This document shows, piece by piece, positions 40,779 through 50,552 of a stretch of 64,000 nucleotides of DNA. Location: contig CAJTWA010000010.1 in assembly GCA_910580195.1 (NCBI GenBank), positions 32,121 to 96,120 of the forward strand. Reading direction: 5' to 3'. The notes beneath the pieces are model-generated. The model did not search any database and had not been told where the DNA came from. It saw only the letters and a list, made by a program, of their open reading frames with translations. Source of the DNA: an uncultured Lachnospiraceae bacterium (GTDB lineage: Bacteria; Bacillota; Clostridia; Lachnospirales; Lachnospiraceae). Numbering within the stretch: position 1 is the stretch's first letter; each line of letters opens with the position of its first letter. The translations under genes and the position numbers were made by a program.

Positions 40779-43700
40779 TCAAAAATCAAACAGCGAAAGC
40801 TGGTTCGATTCCGGCAAATCCCCTAAAATCCCCAAATCCCCCATTAAGTCAATCACCGATTTCGACACCTTCGTACGCTGGCGGAAATCATCCTTAGAAA
40901 GGAATTTCCCATCCTTAGCAGCCTCCACCACAGCCTCCGCCGCCTTATCCCCCAGCCCTTCAATGCTGTCCAAGGCCGGCATCAATTTCCCATCCACTAT
41001 CTGGAACAGATGCGCCTGAGCCGAAAACAGGTCAATAGGCACGAATTCAAACCCCCTCGCATACATCTCCTGCACAATCTTCATATCCTTAACCGTATCC
41101 TGCTCCTTCTTGGTTAAGGTATCCTTCCTGCGCTCATAATCCGCAAGGAAATATTGAAGCTTCTCCTTGCCTTGGCACATCAGCTCATAGCTAAAAGATG
41201 TGGCACGGATGCTGAAAAAAGCCGCATAATAAGCCAGCGGGTAAAAAATCTTGCAATAGGCAATCCGCCACGCCATCATGACATAAGCCGCCGCATGGGC
41301 TTTGGGGAACATGTATTTAATCTTCTTGCAGGACCAGATATACCAATCCGGCACGTTATGGGCTGCCATAACCTCTTCCCACTCCGGCTTCAGCCCCTTG
41401 CCTTTACGGACGCTTTCCATAATGGTAAAGCTCAGCTCACTTTCCAGCCCCATGGTAATCAGGTACGTCATAATATCGTCACGGGTACAGATTGCCGTAG
41501 AAATGGTAGCCTTTTTCTCCTGAATCAAGGTCTGGGCGTTCCCAAGCCATACATCCGTCCCATGGGACAAGCCGGAAATCCGCACCAAATCCGAAAAAGA
41601 CTGGGGGTTTGTGTCAACCAGCATTTGGATGACAAATTCCGTCCCGAATTCGGGGATGCCAAGGGAACCCAACGGGCAGCCCCCAATATCCTCCGGCAAA
41701 ATCCCAAGGGCTTTGGTGCTCTGGAACAAAGACATCACATCCTTGTCATCCAAAGGGATGGTGCGGGCGTCAATGCCAGTCAAATCCTCCAGCATACGTA
41801 TCATGGTAGGATCGTCGTGCCCAAGTATGTCAAGTTTCAGGAGGTTGTGGTCAATGGAATGGTAATCAAAATGGGTCGTTACAATATCCGTAGACATATC
41901 ATTGGCCGGATGCTGGATGGGGGTAAAGGAATGGATTTCCTCCCCCAAGGGCAGCACGATAATGCCCCCCGGATGCTGCCCGGTAGTGCGCCGGATGCCC
42001 ACGCAGCCCTGCACAATCCGGTCAATCTCGCAGTTGCGCTTGCGCACCCCCCGTTCCTCATAATACCTCTTGATATAACCAAACGCCGTCTTGTCCGCCA
42101 GCGTGCCAATAGTCCCCGCCCGGTAGGTCTGCCCATACCCAAAAATCACTTCACAGTAGGCGTGGGCCTTGCTCTGGTATTCCCCAGAGAAATTCAGGTC
42201 AATATCAGGCTCCTTATTCCCTTTAAACCCCAAAAATGTTTCAAAGGGGATGTCAAACCCTTCTTTCATCAGGGGTTCCCCGCAGTCCGGGCAGTTTTTG
42301 TCCGGCATGTCGCACCCGGCCCGCCCGGCGTCTGCATAGGCTTTGACTTCCTCCGACTCAAAATCGCAGTAATGGCATTTTTTGCAGTAATAATGGGGAG
42401 CCAATGGGTTTACCTCGGTAATCCCCGCCATAGTAGCCACGAAGGACGAGCCTACCGACCCCCGGGAACCTACCAGATACCCGTCCTCATTGGATTTCCA
42501 CACTAATTTCTGGGCAATAATATACATCACGGCATACCCATTGGAAATAATGGAATTCAGCTCCCTCTCCAGCCGCTCCTGCACAACGGGCGGGAGCTTT
42601 TCCCCATAGATTTCATGGGCCTTGTTGTAGCAGATATCCCGCAGCATCTGGTCAGAATTTTCAATGACTGGCGGGCATTTGTCCGGGCGCACCGGGGAAA
42701 TTTTTTCACACATGGCCGCAATCCGGTTAGGGTTGGTAATGACAATTTCCTCTGCTTTCTCGCTGCCAAGGTAGTCAAATTCCGCCAGCATTTCTTCGGT
42801 GGTGCGCAAGTACAGGGGGGCTTGGTTGTCCGCATCCTTAAAGCCCTTGCCCGCCATGATAATCCGGCGGTACACCTCGTCCTCCGGGTCTAGGAAATGC
42901 ACATCGCAGGTAGCCACCACCATCTTGTGGAACTCTTCCCCCAGCTTGACAATCTTGCGGTTGACGTCCTTTAATTCTTCCTCCGAAGCCATCGCCGGGT
43001 CGTCCCCACGTAGCATAAAAGCATTGTTCCCTAGGGGCTGGATTTCCAGATAGTCGTAGAAATTTACAAGCCTTGCAATCTCTTCCTCGGGCTGCCCCCG
43101 CAAAATGGCTTGATACAGCTCCCCCGCTTCGCAGGCAGACCCAAGCAAAATCCCTTCCCGGTATTTGGCAAATTCACTCTTGGGAATCCTTGGCTGGCGG
43201 TGGAAATACGTCAAATGGGACATGGATACCAGACGGTACAGGTTAATCCTGCCTGTATCATTAGTCGCTAGGAGAATGGCATGATGGCTGGGCAGTTTCC
43301 TGATATTTTCCACGGAAGTATTCCCCAGCTCGTTTACTTGGTTTAAGTCAGAAATCCCCCGCTCCTTCAACATTTCTATGAACTTTACAAAAATTTCTGC
43401 GGTGCAGGCGGCGTCATCCACGGCACGGTGATGGTTTTCCAAAGAAATTTTCAGCGTCTTTGCCACCGTGTCCAGCTTAAAGCGGTTCAATTGGGGCAGC
43501 AAAACACGCGCCAAGGCTACCGTATCAACCACCGTATAACCGCAGGGGAACCCCTGCCGCTCGCAGTTTTTGCCGATAAAGCTCATGTCAAACCCCGCAT
43601 TGTGGGCAACCATTACAGAGCCTTCGCAGAATTTCAGGAATTCCGGCAAAGCCTCCTCGATTGTAGGGGCGTCCAGCACCATATCGTCCCGGATGCTTGT

Positions 43701-45485
43701 CAGCTCTTCGATTTTAAAAGGAATGGGCACCTGCGGGTTTACAAAGGTGGAAAAACGCTCCGTAATCTCCCCTTCCTCCACCTTTACCGCGCCGATTTCT
43801 ATGATGCGGTTGTTGATAGGGGAAAAGCCTGTGGTTTCCAAGTCAAACACCACAAAGGAACCGTCAAGCCCCTGCCCTTTTGGGTTTTCCACCATCTGCT
43901 TTAAATCGTCTACCAAATATGCCTCCACCCCGTAGATGACCTTAAAATCATCTTCCGGGGAAACAGCGTGGTTGGCGTCCGGGAAGGACTGGACATCCCC
44001 GTGGTCTGTAATGGCAATGGCCTTGTGCCCCCATTTCATGGCCCGCTTGATAATGTCCTTGACCTCGGAAACCCCGTCCATATCGCTCATTTTCGTGTGG
44101 CAGTGCAGCTCTACCCGCTTCGTTGGGCTGTTATCCATGCGGCAGGTGGTAAAATCCGGGATTTTCTTAATCCCGGCCACGGAGCCAATGGTAAGCTCCC
44201 CGTCAAAACGGTCTATGGTGGTAATCCCTTTGATTTTTAAAAACGCCCCCTTCTTTACCCCGGCGGTAATCTCAGGGACGTCCTCGTTTTTGGCAAACAT
44301 TTTTACCATAATGGTGTCAGTAAAATCTGTAATGGTAAATAAAATGATGGTTTTCTCGTTGCGGATTTCCCGGGTATCCACGCTTAAGATTTTCCCGCGG
44401 ACTGCCACTTCCCCGATTTCCCCGACAATCTGTTCAATGTCCATATGCTCGTCGTCAAAATCCCGGCCGAAAAGCACGTCTGGGTTGTCTGATTTCTTAA
44501 TGCCGCCGTAAGGGCCGCCCTTCCTGCCGCTAAAAGGGCCGCCAGCCTGTGTGCCGCTTCCATTTGCTTTTTTCCAGCCGCTAGCTTGTGTCCTGGCATC
44601 TTGGGCTGTGCCAGAACTTATAGGGCGCATACCAGAGCCTTGCCCTGCTTTCCAGTCTTCAGGGCGCGTAGCGGAGCCTTGCCCTGTTTCCCTGTTTTCA
44701 GGACGCATACCGGAGCCTTGCCCTGTTTCCCTGTTTTCAGGACGCATAGCGGAGCCTTGCCCTGTTTCCCTGTTTTCAGGACGCATACCGGAGCCTTGCC
44801 TTGTTTCCCAATTTCCGGGCAAATCGGTTCCCCGTCCGCCTGACAATGCGCCGGAATTTGGAACATCTCCCCATTCCTGCTCCCCTGCCCCGCCTGTACG
44901 GCCAGCAGCCGCTTGTGCAATGATGTTATGTATTTCGTTCTGAAGCTTTATATCGCTGTTTTTCTTATGCTTGTTCTCTTTGGGCTCCTGAAATTCCACC
45001 TGTATTTTTACGTCAAGGCCGCACCGCTCGCAGATGATTTTTTCCAGAATCCGCACCATTTCTTCCGATTTCTGCCTTGCAACCACCGAGTCCTCAAAGG
45101 TAAGCTGCATCCTGTCCTCTTCCGGGAATTCCATCCGGGCCATCCGCAGCACGTTGTATTCCAACAGGCTGTAGGTACGGAACTCGTCCATAATGCTGCT
45201 TTTGTAAACGTCTAACAGCTTTTTGGGGTTATACTGCCCCGAAAGATGGAATTTCTCAATAATTTTAATGGAAATATTGTGGTTTGGGAAAAGCTGCTTT
45301 GCAATGTCGGATTCCAAACGGTAAATATGTTCCTTATGGATGAGCCTGCTGCTTAGAAGGTAGACCCTAAGATGGTCCCGCCTGCGGTTGGAAGATACTT
45401 TTGTCACCTCTACGTCCGTCATCAGGTTCTGCATCCCGGAAGGGACTTTCAAATCCGGAAATACATCAAAAAACAGCTTATTCAT
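40779..45485 (-). CDS. polC: DNA polymerase III PolC-type alpha subunit
   Basis: This 1,568-residue enzyme is the replicative polymerase of low-GC Gram-positives. In order it has an N-terminal domain, an OB-fold region (GKILSVDTREIRN), a PHP domain starting ELHCHTKMSDMDG, an inserted proofreading exonuclease (VVFDLETTGFSPINN), zinc-finger Cys pairs (CKKCHYCDFES) and the polymerase domain (EPDIDLNFSGEYQ). An expanded 39-bp repeat inserts Arg/Pro/Gly-rich units (residues about 223-288) into the N-terminal linker. The 3' end of the gene lies in the C/A-rich plus-strand flank of repeat copy D. Confidence 0.97.
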   Translation of the reverse strand: MNKLFFDVFPDLKVPSGMQNLMTDVEVTKVSSNRRRDHLRVYLLSSRLIHKEHIYRLESDIAKQLFPNHNISIKIIEKFHLSGQYNPKKLLDVYKSSIMDEFRTYSLLEYNVLRMARMEFPEEDRMQLTFEDSVVARQKSEEMVRILEKIICERCGLDVKIQVEFQEPKENKHKKNSDIKLQNEIHNIIAQAAAGRTGGAGEQEWGDVPNSGALSGGRGTDLPGNWETRQGSGMRPENRETGQGSAMRPENRETGQGSGMRPENRETGQGSATRPEDWKAGQGSGMRPISSGTAQDARTQASGWKKANGSGTQAGGPFSGRKGGPYGGIKKSDNPDVLFGRDFDDEHMDIEQIVGEIGEVAVRGKILSVDTREIRNEKTIILFTITDFTDTIMVKMFAKNEDVPEITAGVKKGAFLKIKGITTIDRFDGELTIGSVAGIKKIPDFTTCRMDNSPTKRVELHCHTKMSDMDGVSEVKDIIKRAMKWGHKAIAITDHGDVQSFPDANHAVSPEDDFKVIYGVEAYLVDDLKQMVENPKGQGLDGSFVVFDLETTGFSPINNRIIEIGAVKVEEGEITERFSTFVNPQVPIPFKIEELTSIRDDMVLDAPTIEEALPEFLKFCEGSVMVAHNAGFDMSFIGKNCERQGFPCGYTVVDTVALARVLLPQLNRFKLDTVAKTLKISLENHHRAVDDAACTAEIFVKFIEMLKERGISDLNQVNELGNTSVENIRKLPSHHAILLATNDTGRINLYRLVSMSHLTYFHRQPRIPKSEFAKYREGILLGSACEAGELYQAILRGQPEEEIARLVNFYDYLEIQPLGNNAFMLRGDDPAMASEEELKDVNRKIVKLGEEFHKMVVATCDVHFLDPEDEVYRRIIMAGKGFKDADNQAPLYLRTTEEMLAEFDYLGSEKAEEIVITNPNRIAAMCEKISPVRPDKCPPVIENSDQMLRDICYNKAHEIYGEKLPPVVQERLERELNSIISNGYAVMYIIAQKLVWKSNEDGYLVGSRGSVGSSFVATMAGITEVNPLAPHYYCKKCHYCDFESEEVKAYADAGRAGCDMPDKNCPDCGEPLMKEGFDIPFETFLGFKGNKEPDIDLNFSGEYQSKAHAYCEVIFGYGQTYRAGTIGTLADKTAFGYIKRYYEERGVRKRNCEIDRIVQGCVGIRRTTGQHPGGIIVLPLGEEIHSFTPIQHPANDMSTDIVTTHFDYHSIDHNLLKLDILGHDDPTMIRMLEDLTGIDARTIPLDDKDVMSLFQSTKALGILPEDIGGCPLGSLGIPEFGTEFVIQMLVDTNPQSFSDLVRISGLSHGTDVWLGNAQTLIQEKKATISTAICTRDDIMTYLITMGLESELSFTIMESVRKGKGLKPEWEEVMAAHNVPDWYIWSCKKIKYMFPKAHAAAYVMMAWRIAYCKIFYPLAYYAAFFSIRATSFSYELMCQGKEKLQYFLADYERRKDTLTKKEQDTVKDMKIVQEMYARGFEFVPIDLFSAQAHLFQIVDGKLMPALDSIEGLGDKAAEAVVEAAKDGKFLSKDDFRQRTKVSKSVIDLMGDLGILGDLPESNQLSLFDF
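44623..44817 (-). repeat. 39-bp in-frame tandem repeat inside polC
   Basis: Five 39-bp units (starting 44623, 44662, 44701, 44740, 44779) encode 13-residue repeats of the form RPENRETGQGSGM. The middle units are almost identical, and the outer ones diverge. Frame is kept, so polymerase function is preserved. The repeat is in the flexible linker before the OB domain. Confidence 0.88.
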
Positions 45486-45487
45486 CT

Positions 45488-46555
45488 TTATTCACTCCAA
45501 TGCAGCAATTCCTGCCGGAGGGCGTCCAGCAGCTCTTCTTCCTTTACTTTCTTAAAGATTTCCCCATGCTTGATCAGAAGGCCTTCGCCAATCCCTCCGG
45601 CAATCCCGATATCGGCTTCTTTTGCCTCCCCAGGCCCGTTCACGACGCATCCCATCACGGCTACCTTCAAATCCAAATCAATGCCGCTTACCATCTCCTC
45701 CACTTGGTTTGCCAAGCCAATCAAGTCAATCTGCGTCCGGCCGCAGGTAGGGCAGGACACTACCTCAATGCCGCCTTTCCTAAGGCCAAGGGTGCGCAGG
45801 ATAATTTTCGCAGATTTGATTTCCTCCAATGGATCCCCCGTCAGGGATACCCGGATGGTGTCCCCAATCCCTTGGCTTAAAATCAAGCCAAGGCCTATGG
45901 CGGACTTAATATTCCCGCTGGTTAGGGTGCCGGATTCCGTAATCCCCACATGCAAGGGGTAATCCGTCTGCCCGGAAATCAGTTCATGGGCTTTTACGCA
46001 CATCAGCACATCGGAGGACTTAATGCTGATGACTAAGTTATCATAGCCCATATCCTCGATAATGTGCACTTTGTCCATGGCGCTTTCCACCAGCCCTTCC
46101 GGGGTTACGCCATGGTATTTTTCTACCAGCTCTTTTTCCAAGGAACCGCTGTTGACCCCTACCCGGATGGGGATGCCCCGCTCCTTGGCAGCATCTACCA
46201 CCGCTTGGATGCGATCCTTTGCCCCGATATTCCCGGGGTTGATGCGGATTTTGTCTGCCCCATGCTCCATCGCCGCAATGGCAAGGCGGTAATCAAAGTG
46301 GATGTCCGCCACCAACGGGATGGTAATCCCCTTTTTGATTTCTGCCAATGCTTCGGCCGCCTCCATGGTGGGGACGGCGCAGCGGATAATTTCGCAGCCT
46401 GCCGAAGTTAGCTTCTGGATTTGCGCAATTGTCCCCTTGACGTCCTCTGTTTTCGTATTTGCCATGGACTGTATCAGCACAGGGTTCCCCCCGCCGATTG
46501 CCCGGTTCCCAATGCGCACTTCCCTTGTCTTTTTCCGAATGATTTTTTCTTCCAT
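45488..46555 (-). CDS. ispG: 4-hydroxy-3-methylbut-2-en-1-yl diphosphate synthase
   Basis: This 355-residue enzyme is the MEP-pathway IspG (GcpE), converting MEcPP to HMBPP with a 4Fe-4S cluster. Visible features are VRIGNRAIGGGNPVLIQSMA, IRINPGNIGAKDR and the Cys pair VSCPTCGRTQID with a third Cys at GCVVNGPGEA. It is cytosolic and feeds undecaprenyl-phosphate synthesis. It starts 2 bp before the polC start (45485), same direction, so the two are likely co-translated. The order rseP-ispG-polC is typical of the class. Confidence 0.95.
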   Translation of the reverse strand: MEEKIIRKKTREVRIGNRAIGGGNPVLIQSMANTKTEDVKGTIAQIQKLTSAGCEIIRCAVPTMEAAEALAEIKKGITIPLVADIHFDYRLAIAAMEHGADKIRINPGNIGAKDRIQAVVDAAKERGIPIRVGVNSGSLEKELVEKYHGVTPEGLVESAMDKVHIIEDMGYDNLVISIKSSDVLMCVKAHELISGQTDYPLHVGITESGTLTSGNIKSAIGLGLILSQGIGDTIRVSLTGDPLEEIKSAKIILRTLGLRKGGIEVVSCPTCGRTQIDLIGLANQVEEMVSGIDLDLKVAVMGCVVNGPGEAKEADIGIAGGIGEGLLIKHGEIFKKVKEEELLDALRQELLHWSE

Positions 46556-46614
46556 GCGATTACACTTCCCTTAACCCTGTATTAGCCCTTTCCTGAAATT
46601 TCACTGTTTCCCCG

Positions 46615-47652
46615 TCAGAGGATATTCCGGATATCATTGAACATGACGAATACCATCAGGGCCATCAACGCCATCAGCCCCACAAAGTGCACCATGCCTT
46701 CTTTTTCCGGGGAAATCCGTTTCCTTCGGATTGCCTCAATCACGAGGAACACCAGCCGCCCGCCGTCCAATGCCGGGATGGGCAAAAGGTTCATAATGCC
46801 TAAATTGGCCGACAGGAAAATGGAAAAGTTCACCATGCTTAAGATTGCCGTCCCTGTGCCGCCCCTCGACTCGCTGGTGTCATACGTATCCCCCATCAGC
46901 TTTACAATCCCTACAGGGCCGGACAGGTCTTTTAAGCCCACCTGCCCGGATACCAGCAGCCTAAGGCTTTCCATCGTATTGTTAATCCAGTACCGGACTT
47001 CGTAAACACTAGCGATTAGGGTATCTGGGACATTCCCCCTTACCCGTGCAAAAGGTTTTCCGCTTAAGCCCACCAGCTGCCTGCCAGACTCTTCATCCAA
47101 CATAGGGCTTAAGGTAGTTTCATACTTTTTCCCGTCCCGTTTATATACCAATTCGATGTCTTCCCCGGGATGGAACAAGGAATATTGGCTTACTTCCCGG
47201 TAGAAATGGGTGCGGTAGCCATTCATGGAAATAATCTCGTCCCCTGCCTGAAGCCCTGCCTCTTCTGCCGGGAACCCTTCCATTACGCCGGAAAGCACCG
47301 GGCGGTCATAGCCAGTAATGGAAATGACAATCACGGCAAATACCCATGCCATAATAAAGTTAAAAATAGGCCCTGCCGCCACGACGCTGATGCGCGCCCA
47401 GACGGATTTGCTATGGAAGGAACGTTCATCCTGGCTTTCCCCGTCCTCCCCTTCCATCATGCAGGCCCCGCCAAAAGGCAGAAGCTTAATGGAATACTTG
47501 GTTTCGCCTTTCGTAAAGCCTACCAGCGTAGGCCCCATCCCAAGGCAGAATTCATTGACTTTGATGCCGTTGAATTTCGCCAGAAGGAAATGCCCCAATT
47601 CGTGAAATAAAATAATGATACTGAAAATAAGAATTGCAATTATAATATTCAA
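46615..47652 (-). CDS. rseP: RIP metalloprotease RseP
   Basis: This 345-residue site-2 protease has the zinc motif HELGH at 17-21 in the first membrane span, a PDZ domain (about 115-200, GLQAGDEIISMNGYR) and a second motif NLLPIPALDGG near 283-293. It cleaves transmembrane segments of anti-sigma or signal proteins. The start codon is TTG at 47652, preceded by AGGAGCAGGTGG. That RBS is part of a tandem duplication derived from the end of dxr. No other start in frame fits. Confidence 0.93.
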   Translation of the reverse strand: MNIIIAILIFSIIILFHELGHFLLAKFNGIKVNEFCLGMGPTLVGFTKGETKYSIKLLPFGGACMMEGEDGESQDERSFHSKSVWARISVVAAGPIFNFIMAWVFAVIVISITGYDRPVLSGVMEGFPAEEAGLQAGDEIISMNGYRTHFYREVSQYSLFHPGEDIELVYKRDGKKYETTLSPMLDEESGRQLVGLSGKPFARVRGNVPDTLIASVYEVRYWINNTMESLRLLVSGQVGLKDLSGPVGIVKLMGDTYDTSESRGGTGTAILSMVNFSIFLSANLGIMNLLPIPALDGGRLVFLVIEAIRRKRISPEKEGMVHFVGLMALMALMVFVMFNDIRNIL

Positions 47653-47747
47653 TTTACCACCTGCTCCTTATAAAATGGGTAAATGCTGATTTACCACCTG
47701 CTCCTTATAAAATGGGTAAAACGCTGATTTACCACCTGCTCTTTATC
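47651..47747 (-). repeat. About 38-bp tandem repeat between dxr and rseP
   Basis: Read on the minus strand, AGCAGGTGGTAAATCAGC and TTTACCCATTTTATAAGG alternate about 2.7 times. The first unit contains the last dxr codons and stop (AGC AGG TGG TAA). The last unit ends in the rseP TTG start and supplies its RBS. So a duplicated gene end became another gene's translation start region. Confidence 0.82.
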
Positions 47748-48871
47748 AATGCATAAGCTTCTGCTTCTGTCCCAAGGATTTCTTCTACATTGGGATGCTC
47801 TACGTACCTGCATTGCTCCATACATGCCTGAATCAGCTCTGGAATTTCCAAAAAACGGATTTTTCCCTCTAAAAATAACGAAACCGCCCGTTCATTTGCC
47901 GCATTGTATGCTGTCGGGACATTCCCGCCCCGCTCCATGGCTTCAAAAGCCAGCTTCAGCCCCCAAAAGGTTTCCAAGTCCGGCTCCTCAAAAGTAAGGC
48001 TGGAAAGCTGGAAGAAATCCAGCCGTTTCCCAGACAGGCTCCGCCGCTTGGGGTAATAGAGGGCATACTGGATGGGCAGGCGCATATCCGGCGTGCCAAG
48101 CTGGGCAACCACTGCCCCGTCCTCATACTCTACCATGGAGTGCACTACGCTCTGGGGATGGACTACCACTTGGATACGGCTGAGTTCTACGTGAAACAGC
48201 CATTTTGCCTCCATCACTTCCAGCCCCTTATTTACCATAGTAGCGGAATCAATTGTAATTTTCCTGCCCATGGACCAGTTGGGGTGCTTCAGGGCATCCT
48301 CTGGGCGTACCTGCTTTAACTCCTCCTGCTTTTTCCCGCGGAAGGGGCCGCCGGAGGCAGTCAGCAGGATTTTGCTGATTTTATTTTGCTGGTTCCCCTG
48401 CAGGGACTGGAAAATGGCGCTGTGCTCGCTGTCCACCGGGAGGATTGGCACCTGCTTTTCTTTTGCCAGAGGCATGATGATATGCCCAGCTGTCACTAAT
48501 GTTTCCTTATTTGCCAATGCAATGGCTTTCCCTGATTCAATGGCCGCAATGGTTGGGCGGATGCCCAGCATCCCTACAATCGCAGTCACAAGGATTTCCG
48601 GTTCCGGCATCGTGGCAATCTCCAAAAGCCCCTCCATGCCGGACACCACCTTCACAGGCAGGTCTTTGACGCTTTCCCGCAAAGAAGCTGCCGCCTGAAC
48701 ATCCCAGAGGGCTGCCAGCTTGGGCCGGAATTCCCGGATTTGCGCTTCTAGCAGCTTCGCATTTTTCCCTGCCGCCAAGGCTGTTACCTCAATGTCCCCC
48801 TGCTCCCGGGCAATTTCCAAGGTCTGTGTGCCAATGGAGCCGGTAGAGCCGAGTATTGCAATTTTTTTCAT
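47729..48871 (-). CDS. dxr: 1-deoxy-D-xylulose 5-phosphate reductoisomerase
   Basis: This 380-residue enzyme carries the NADPH-binding motif GSTGSIGTQTLEI at the N-terminus, the metal-binding DSEHSAIFQSLQG and the substrate loop SMGRKITIDSATMVNKG. It makes MEP from DXP in isoprenoid synthesis. I used MKKIAILGS at 48871 because GAGGGAATTTTC precedes it; an in-frame Met 7 codons upstream is less likely. The gene is followed by tandem repeats and then rseP, same strand. Confidence 0.95.
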   Translation of the reverse strand: MKKIAILGSTGSIGTQTLEIAREQGDIEVTALAAGKNAKLLEAQIREFRPKLAALWDVQAAASLRESVKDLPVKVVSGMEGLLEIATMPEPEILVTAIVGMLGIRPTIAAIESGKAIALANKETLVTAGHIIMPLAKEKQVPILPVDSEHSAIFQSLQGNQQNKISKILLTASGGPFRGKKQEELKQVRPEDALKHPNWSMGRKITIDSATMVNKGLEVMEAKWLFHVELSRIQVVVHPQSVVHSMVEYEDGAVVAQLGTPDMRLPIQYALYYPKRRSLSGKRLDFFQLSSLTFEEPDLETFWGLKLAFEAMERGGNVPTAYNAANERAVSLFLEGKIRFLEIPELIQACMEQCRYVEHPNVEEILGTEAEAYALIKSRW

Positions 48872-48991
48872 GAAAATTCCCTCTTTTTCCAATATCTGTA
48901 TCCATTATGGATAGCGCCTGCACAATGGATATTGTGCCAAACTGCAGCAAAAGGTACGTGACTGCGATATTTTTGCGCTTTCCTTTTCTAC

Positions 48992-49798
48992 TTAGCCTGA
49001 AATTATAAACCGCGCCAGATAATAAATGATTGGGGCGGTAAAAATCACGCTGTCAAACCGGTCTAAGATTCCCCCATGGCCCGGAATCAATGTCCCATAA
49101 TCCTTGATGCCGCAGTTCCGCTTAATGGCAGACGCCGCCAAATCCCCCACCATGGAAATTAGCCCGCCCACCGCGGTAATCCCTGCCAAGGCAAAAATGC
49201 CCTCTGTAGCTAGGTGCATCTGCTCCCGGAATACATACCCATACAGGATGGTAAGCAGGATGGTGCCCACAATGCCGCCCACCGCCCCTTCCACGGATTT
49301 CTTTGGGCTTAGCTTAGGCGCCATTTTATGTTTCCCAATTAAGACCCCCACGCAGTAGGCGCAGGTATCGCACCCCCAAGAACAGAGGAAAACCAGCCAC
49401 ACAATGTAGCTGCCTGCCGGGAGCATCCGCACCTGATACACACAGGAAAGCATCACTGCCACATAAAACACGCCGATAAACCCGGCAAAAACCTGTTCTA
49501 CCCGGTACTTAGGGAACGCCAGCACATAAGCCGCCATCAGGAGGATTAAGTACCCCAGCGCAAACATTTCAAAATCCGGGAGAAAAGGAAACCCCAAATC
49601 CAGATAGTAAACCACAGCCCCTGCATAGCCAATCACGCCCAATAAGGACCGCTCCATATGGAACACCCGGTACAGTTCAAACAGCCCGATGCAGGAAACT
49701 GCCATCAGGCCAAAAAGCAGTACCTGCCCTCCTGTGATAATCAGGGCAAGGGCTGCAATTACCAGTACAATCCCGCTCAATAACCGTGTCCGGAACAC
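48992..49798 (-). CDS. cdsA: Phosphatidate cytidylyltransferase
   Basis: The product has 268 residues and about eight membrane spans. The C-terminal signature DLAASAIKRNCGIKDYG, then LIPGHGGILDRFDS, is that of CDP-diglyceride synthases (S-x27-P-GHGG-x2-DRxD type). It makes CDP-diacylglycerol from phosphatidate and CTP at the membrane. I chose the GTG at 49798 because AAGGAGG lies 7 nt upstream; the earlier in-frame Met reads through the end of uppS. It follows uppS and precedes dxr. Confidence 0.94.
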   Translation of the reverse strand: MFRTRLLSGIVLVIAALALIITGGQVLLFGLMAVSCIGLFELYRVFHMERSLLGVIGYAGAVVYYLDLGFPFLPDFEMFALGYLILLMAAYVLAFPKYRVEQVFAGFIGVFYVAVMLSCVYQVRMLPAGSYIVWLVFLCSWGCDTCAYCVGVLIGKHKMAPKLSPKKSVEGAVGGIVGTILLTILYGYVFREQMHLATEGIFALAGITAVGGLISMVGDLAASAIKRNCGIKDYGTLIPGHGGILDRFDSVIFTAPIIYYLARFIISG

Positions 49799-49817
49799 GC
49801 CGCAACCTCCTTTATGT

Positions 49818-50552
49818 CTACTGTCCCTTGGCATCCGGCGCATCCCCAATGCCGCCAAAACGCCTATCTCTATTATTATAGTCTAAGATGGCTTTTTCTA
49901 ATTCCTTTTTTGTGAAATCAGGCCAAGCCACATCCGTAAAATAAAGTTCGCTGTAGGCAAGCTGCCAGAGCAGATAGTTCGACAGCCGCTGTTCCCCGCT
50001 GGTGCGGATTAAAAGGTCTGGGGCTGGGATATCCTTGGTGTCTAAATAGCTTTCGAAACGCTGCTCATCTAACTCCTCCAGCGTAAATTTATCCGCCTTG
50101 TAATCTGCAAGCATCTGTTTCATGCCCCGCAGCATCTCATCCCGGCTGCCATAATTAATGGCAATCTGGAAATTCAGCCCATCCTGCCCTTTGGAGGATT
50201 CCTCCAGCCGCTGTATGCTCTCTTGGATGTCTGCATCCAGCTTGCTCTTATCCCCAATGACCCGGACCCGCATATGGTTCTTTTCTGCTGTCTTGATGCA
50301 GTTTTTCATATAATTCCGCAAAAGCTTCATCAATGCATTTACTTCGTCCTTGGGCCTGGCCCAGTTTTCCGTAGAAAAGGCATACACCGTCAGGTACTTG
50401 ATGCCCATGTCCCATGCCTCCCGGCAGATGGTTTCTACGTTCTTGGCCCCTTGGGTATGCCCATAATTTCTTGGCATCCCATGCTTTTTCGCCCATCTCC
50501 CGTTGCCGTCTAATATAATCGCCACATGTCTTGGGATTTCCATAAAAGCCAC
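49818..50552 (-). CDS. uppS: Isoprenyl (undecaprenyl) diphosphate synthase
   Basis: This 244-residue enzyme shows the cis-prenyltransferase motifs: HVAIILDGNGRWAKKHGMPR (catalytic Asp in DGNGRW), TVYAFSTENWARP, and IRTSGEQRLSNYLLWQLAYSE. It chains isopentenyl units to make the C55 carrier for peptidoglycan. The start at 50552 has GGAATGGGTGG upstream. It lies between frr and cdsA, same direction, in the standard cluster. Confidence 0.96.
   Translation of the reverse strand: MAFMEIPRHVAIILDGNGRWAKKHGMPRNYGHTQGAKNVETICREAWDMGIKYLTVYAFSTENWARPKDEVNALMKLLRNYMKNCIKTAEKNHMRVRVIGDKSKLDADIQESIQRLEESSKGQDGLNFQIAINYGSRDEMLRGMKQMLADYKADKFTLEELDEQRFESYLDTKDIPAPDLLIRTSGEQRLSNYLLWQLAYSELYFTDVAWPDFTKKELEKAILDYNNRDRRFGGIGDAPDAKGQ

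Noticed and set aside
41154..42506. 450-codon open frame on the plus strand
   Set aside because: It lies fully opposite polC, and its composition is that of an antisense shadow of the PolC domains.
44623..44817. Repeats considered as a CRISPR array
   Set aside because: The 39-bp units are head-to-tail without spacers, in frame within polC, and no cas genes are near.
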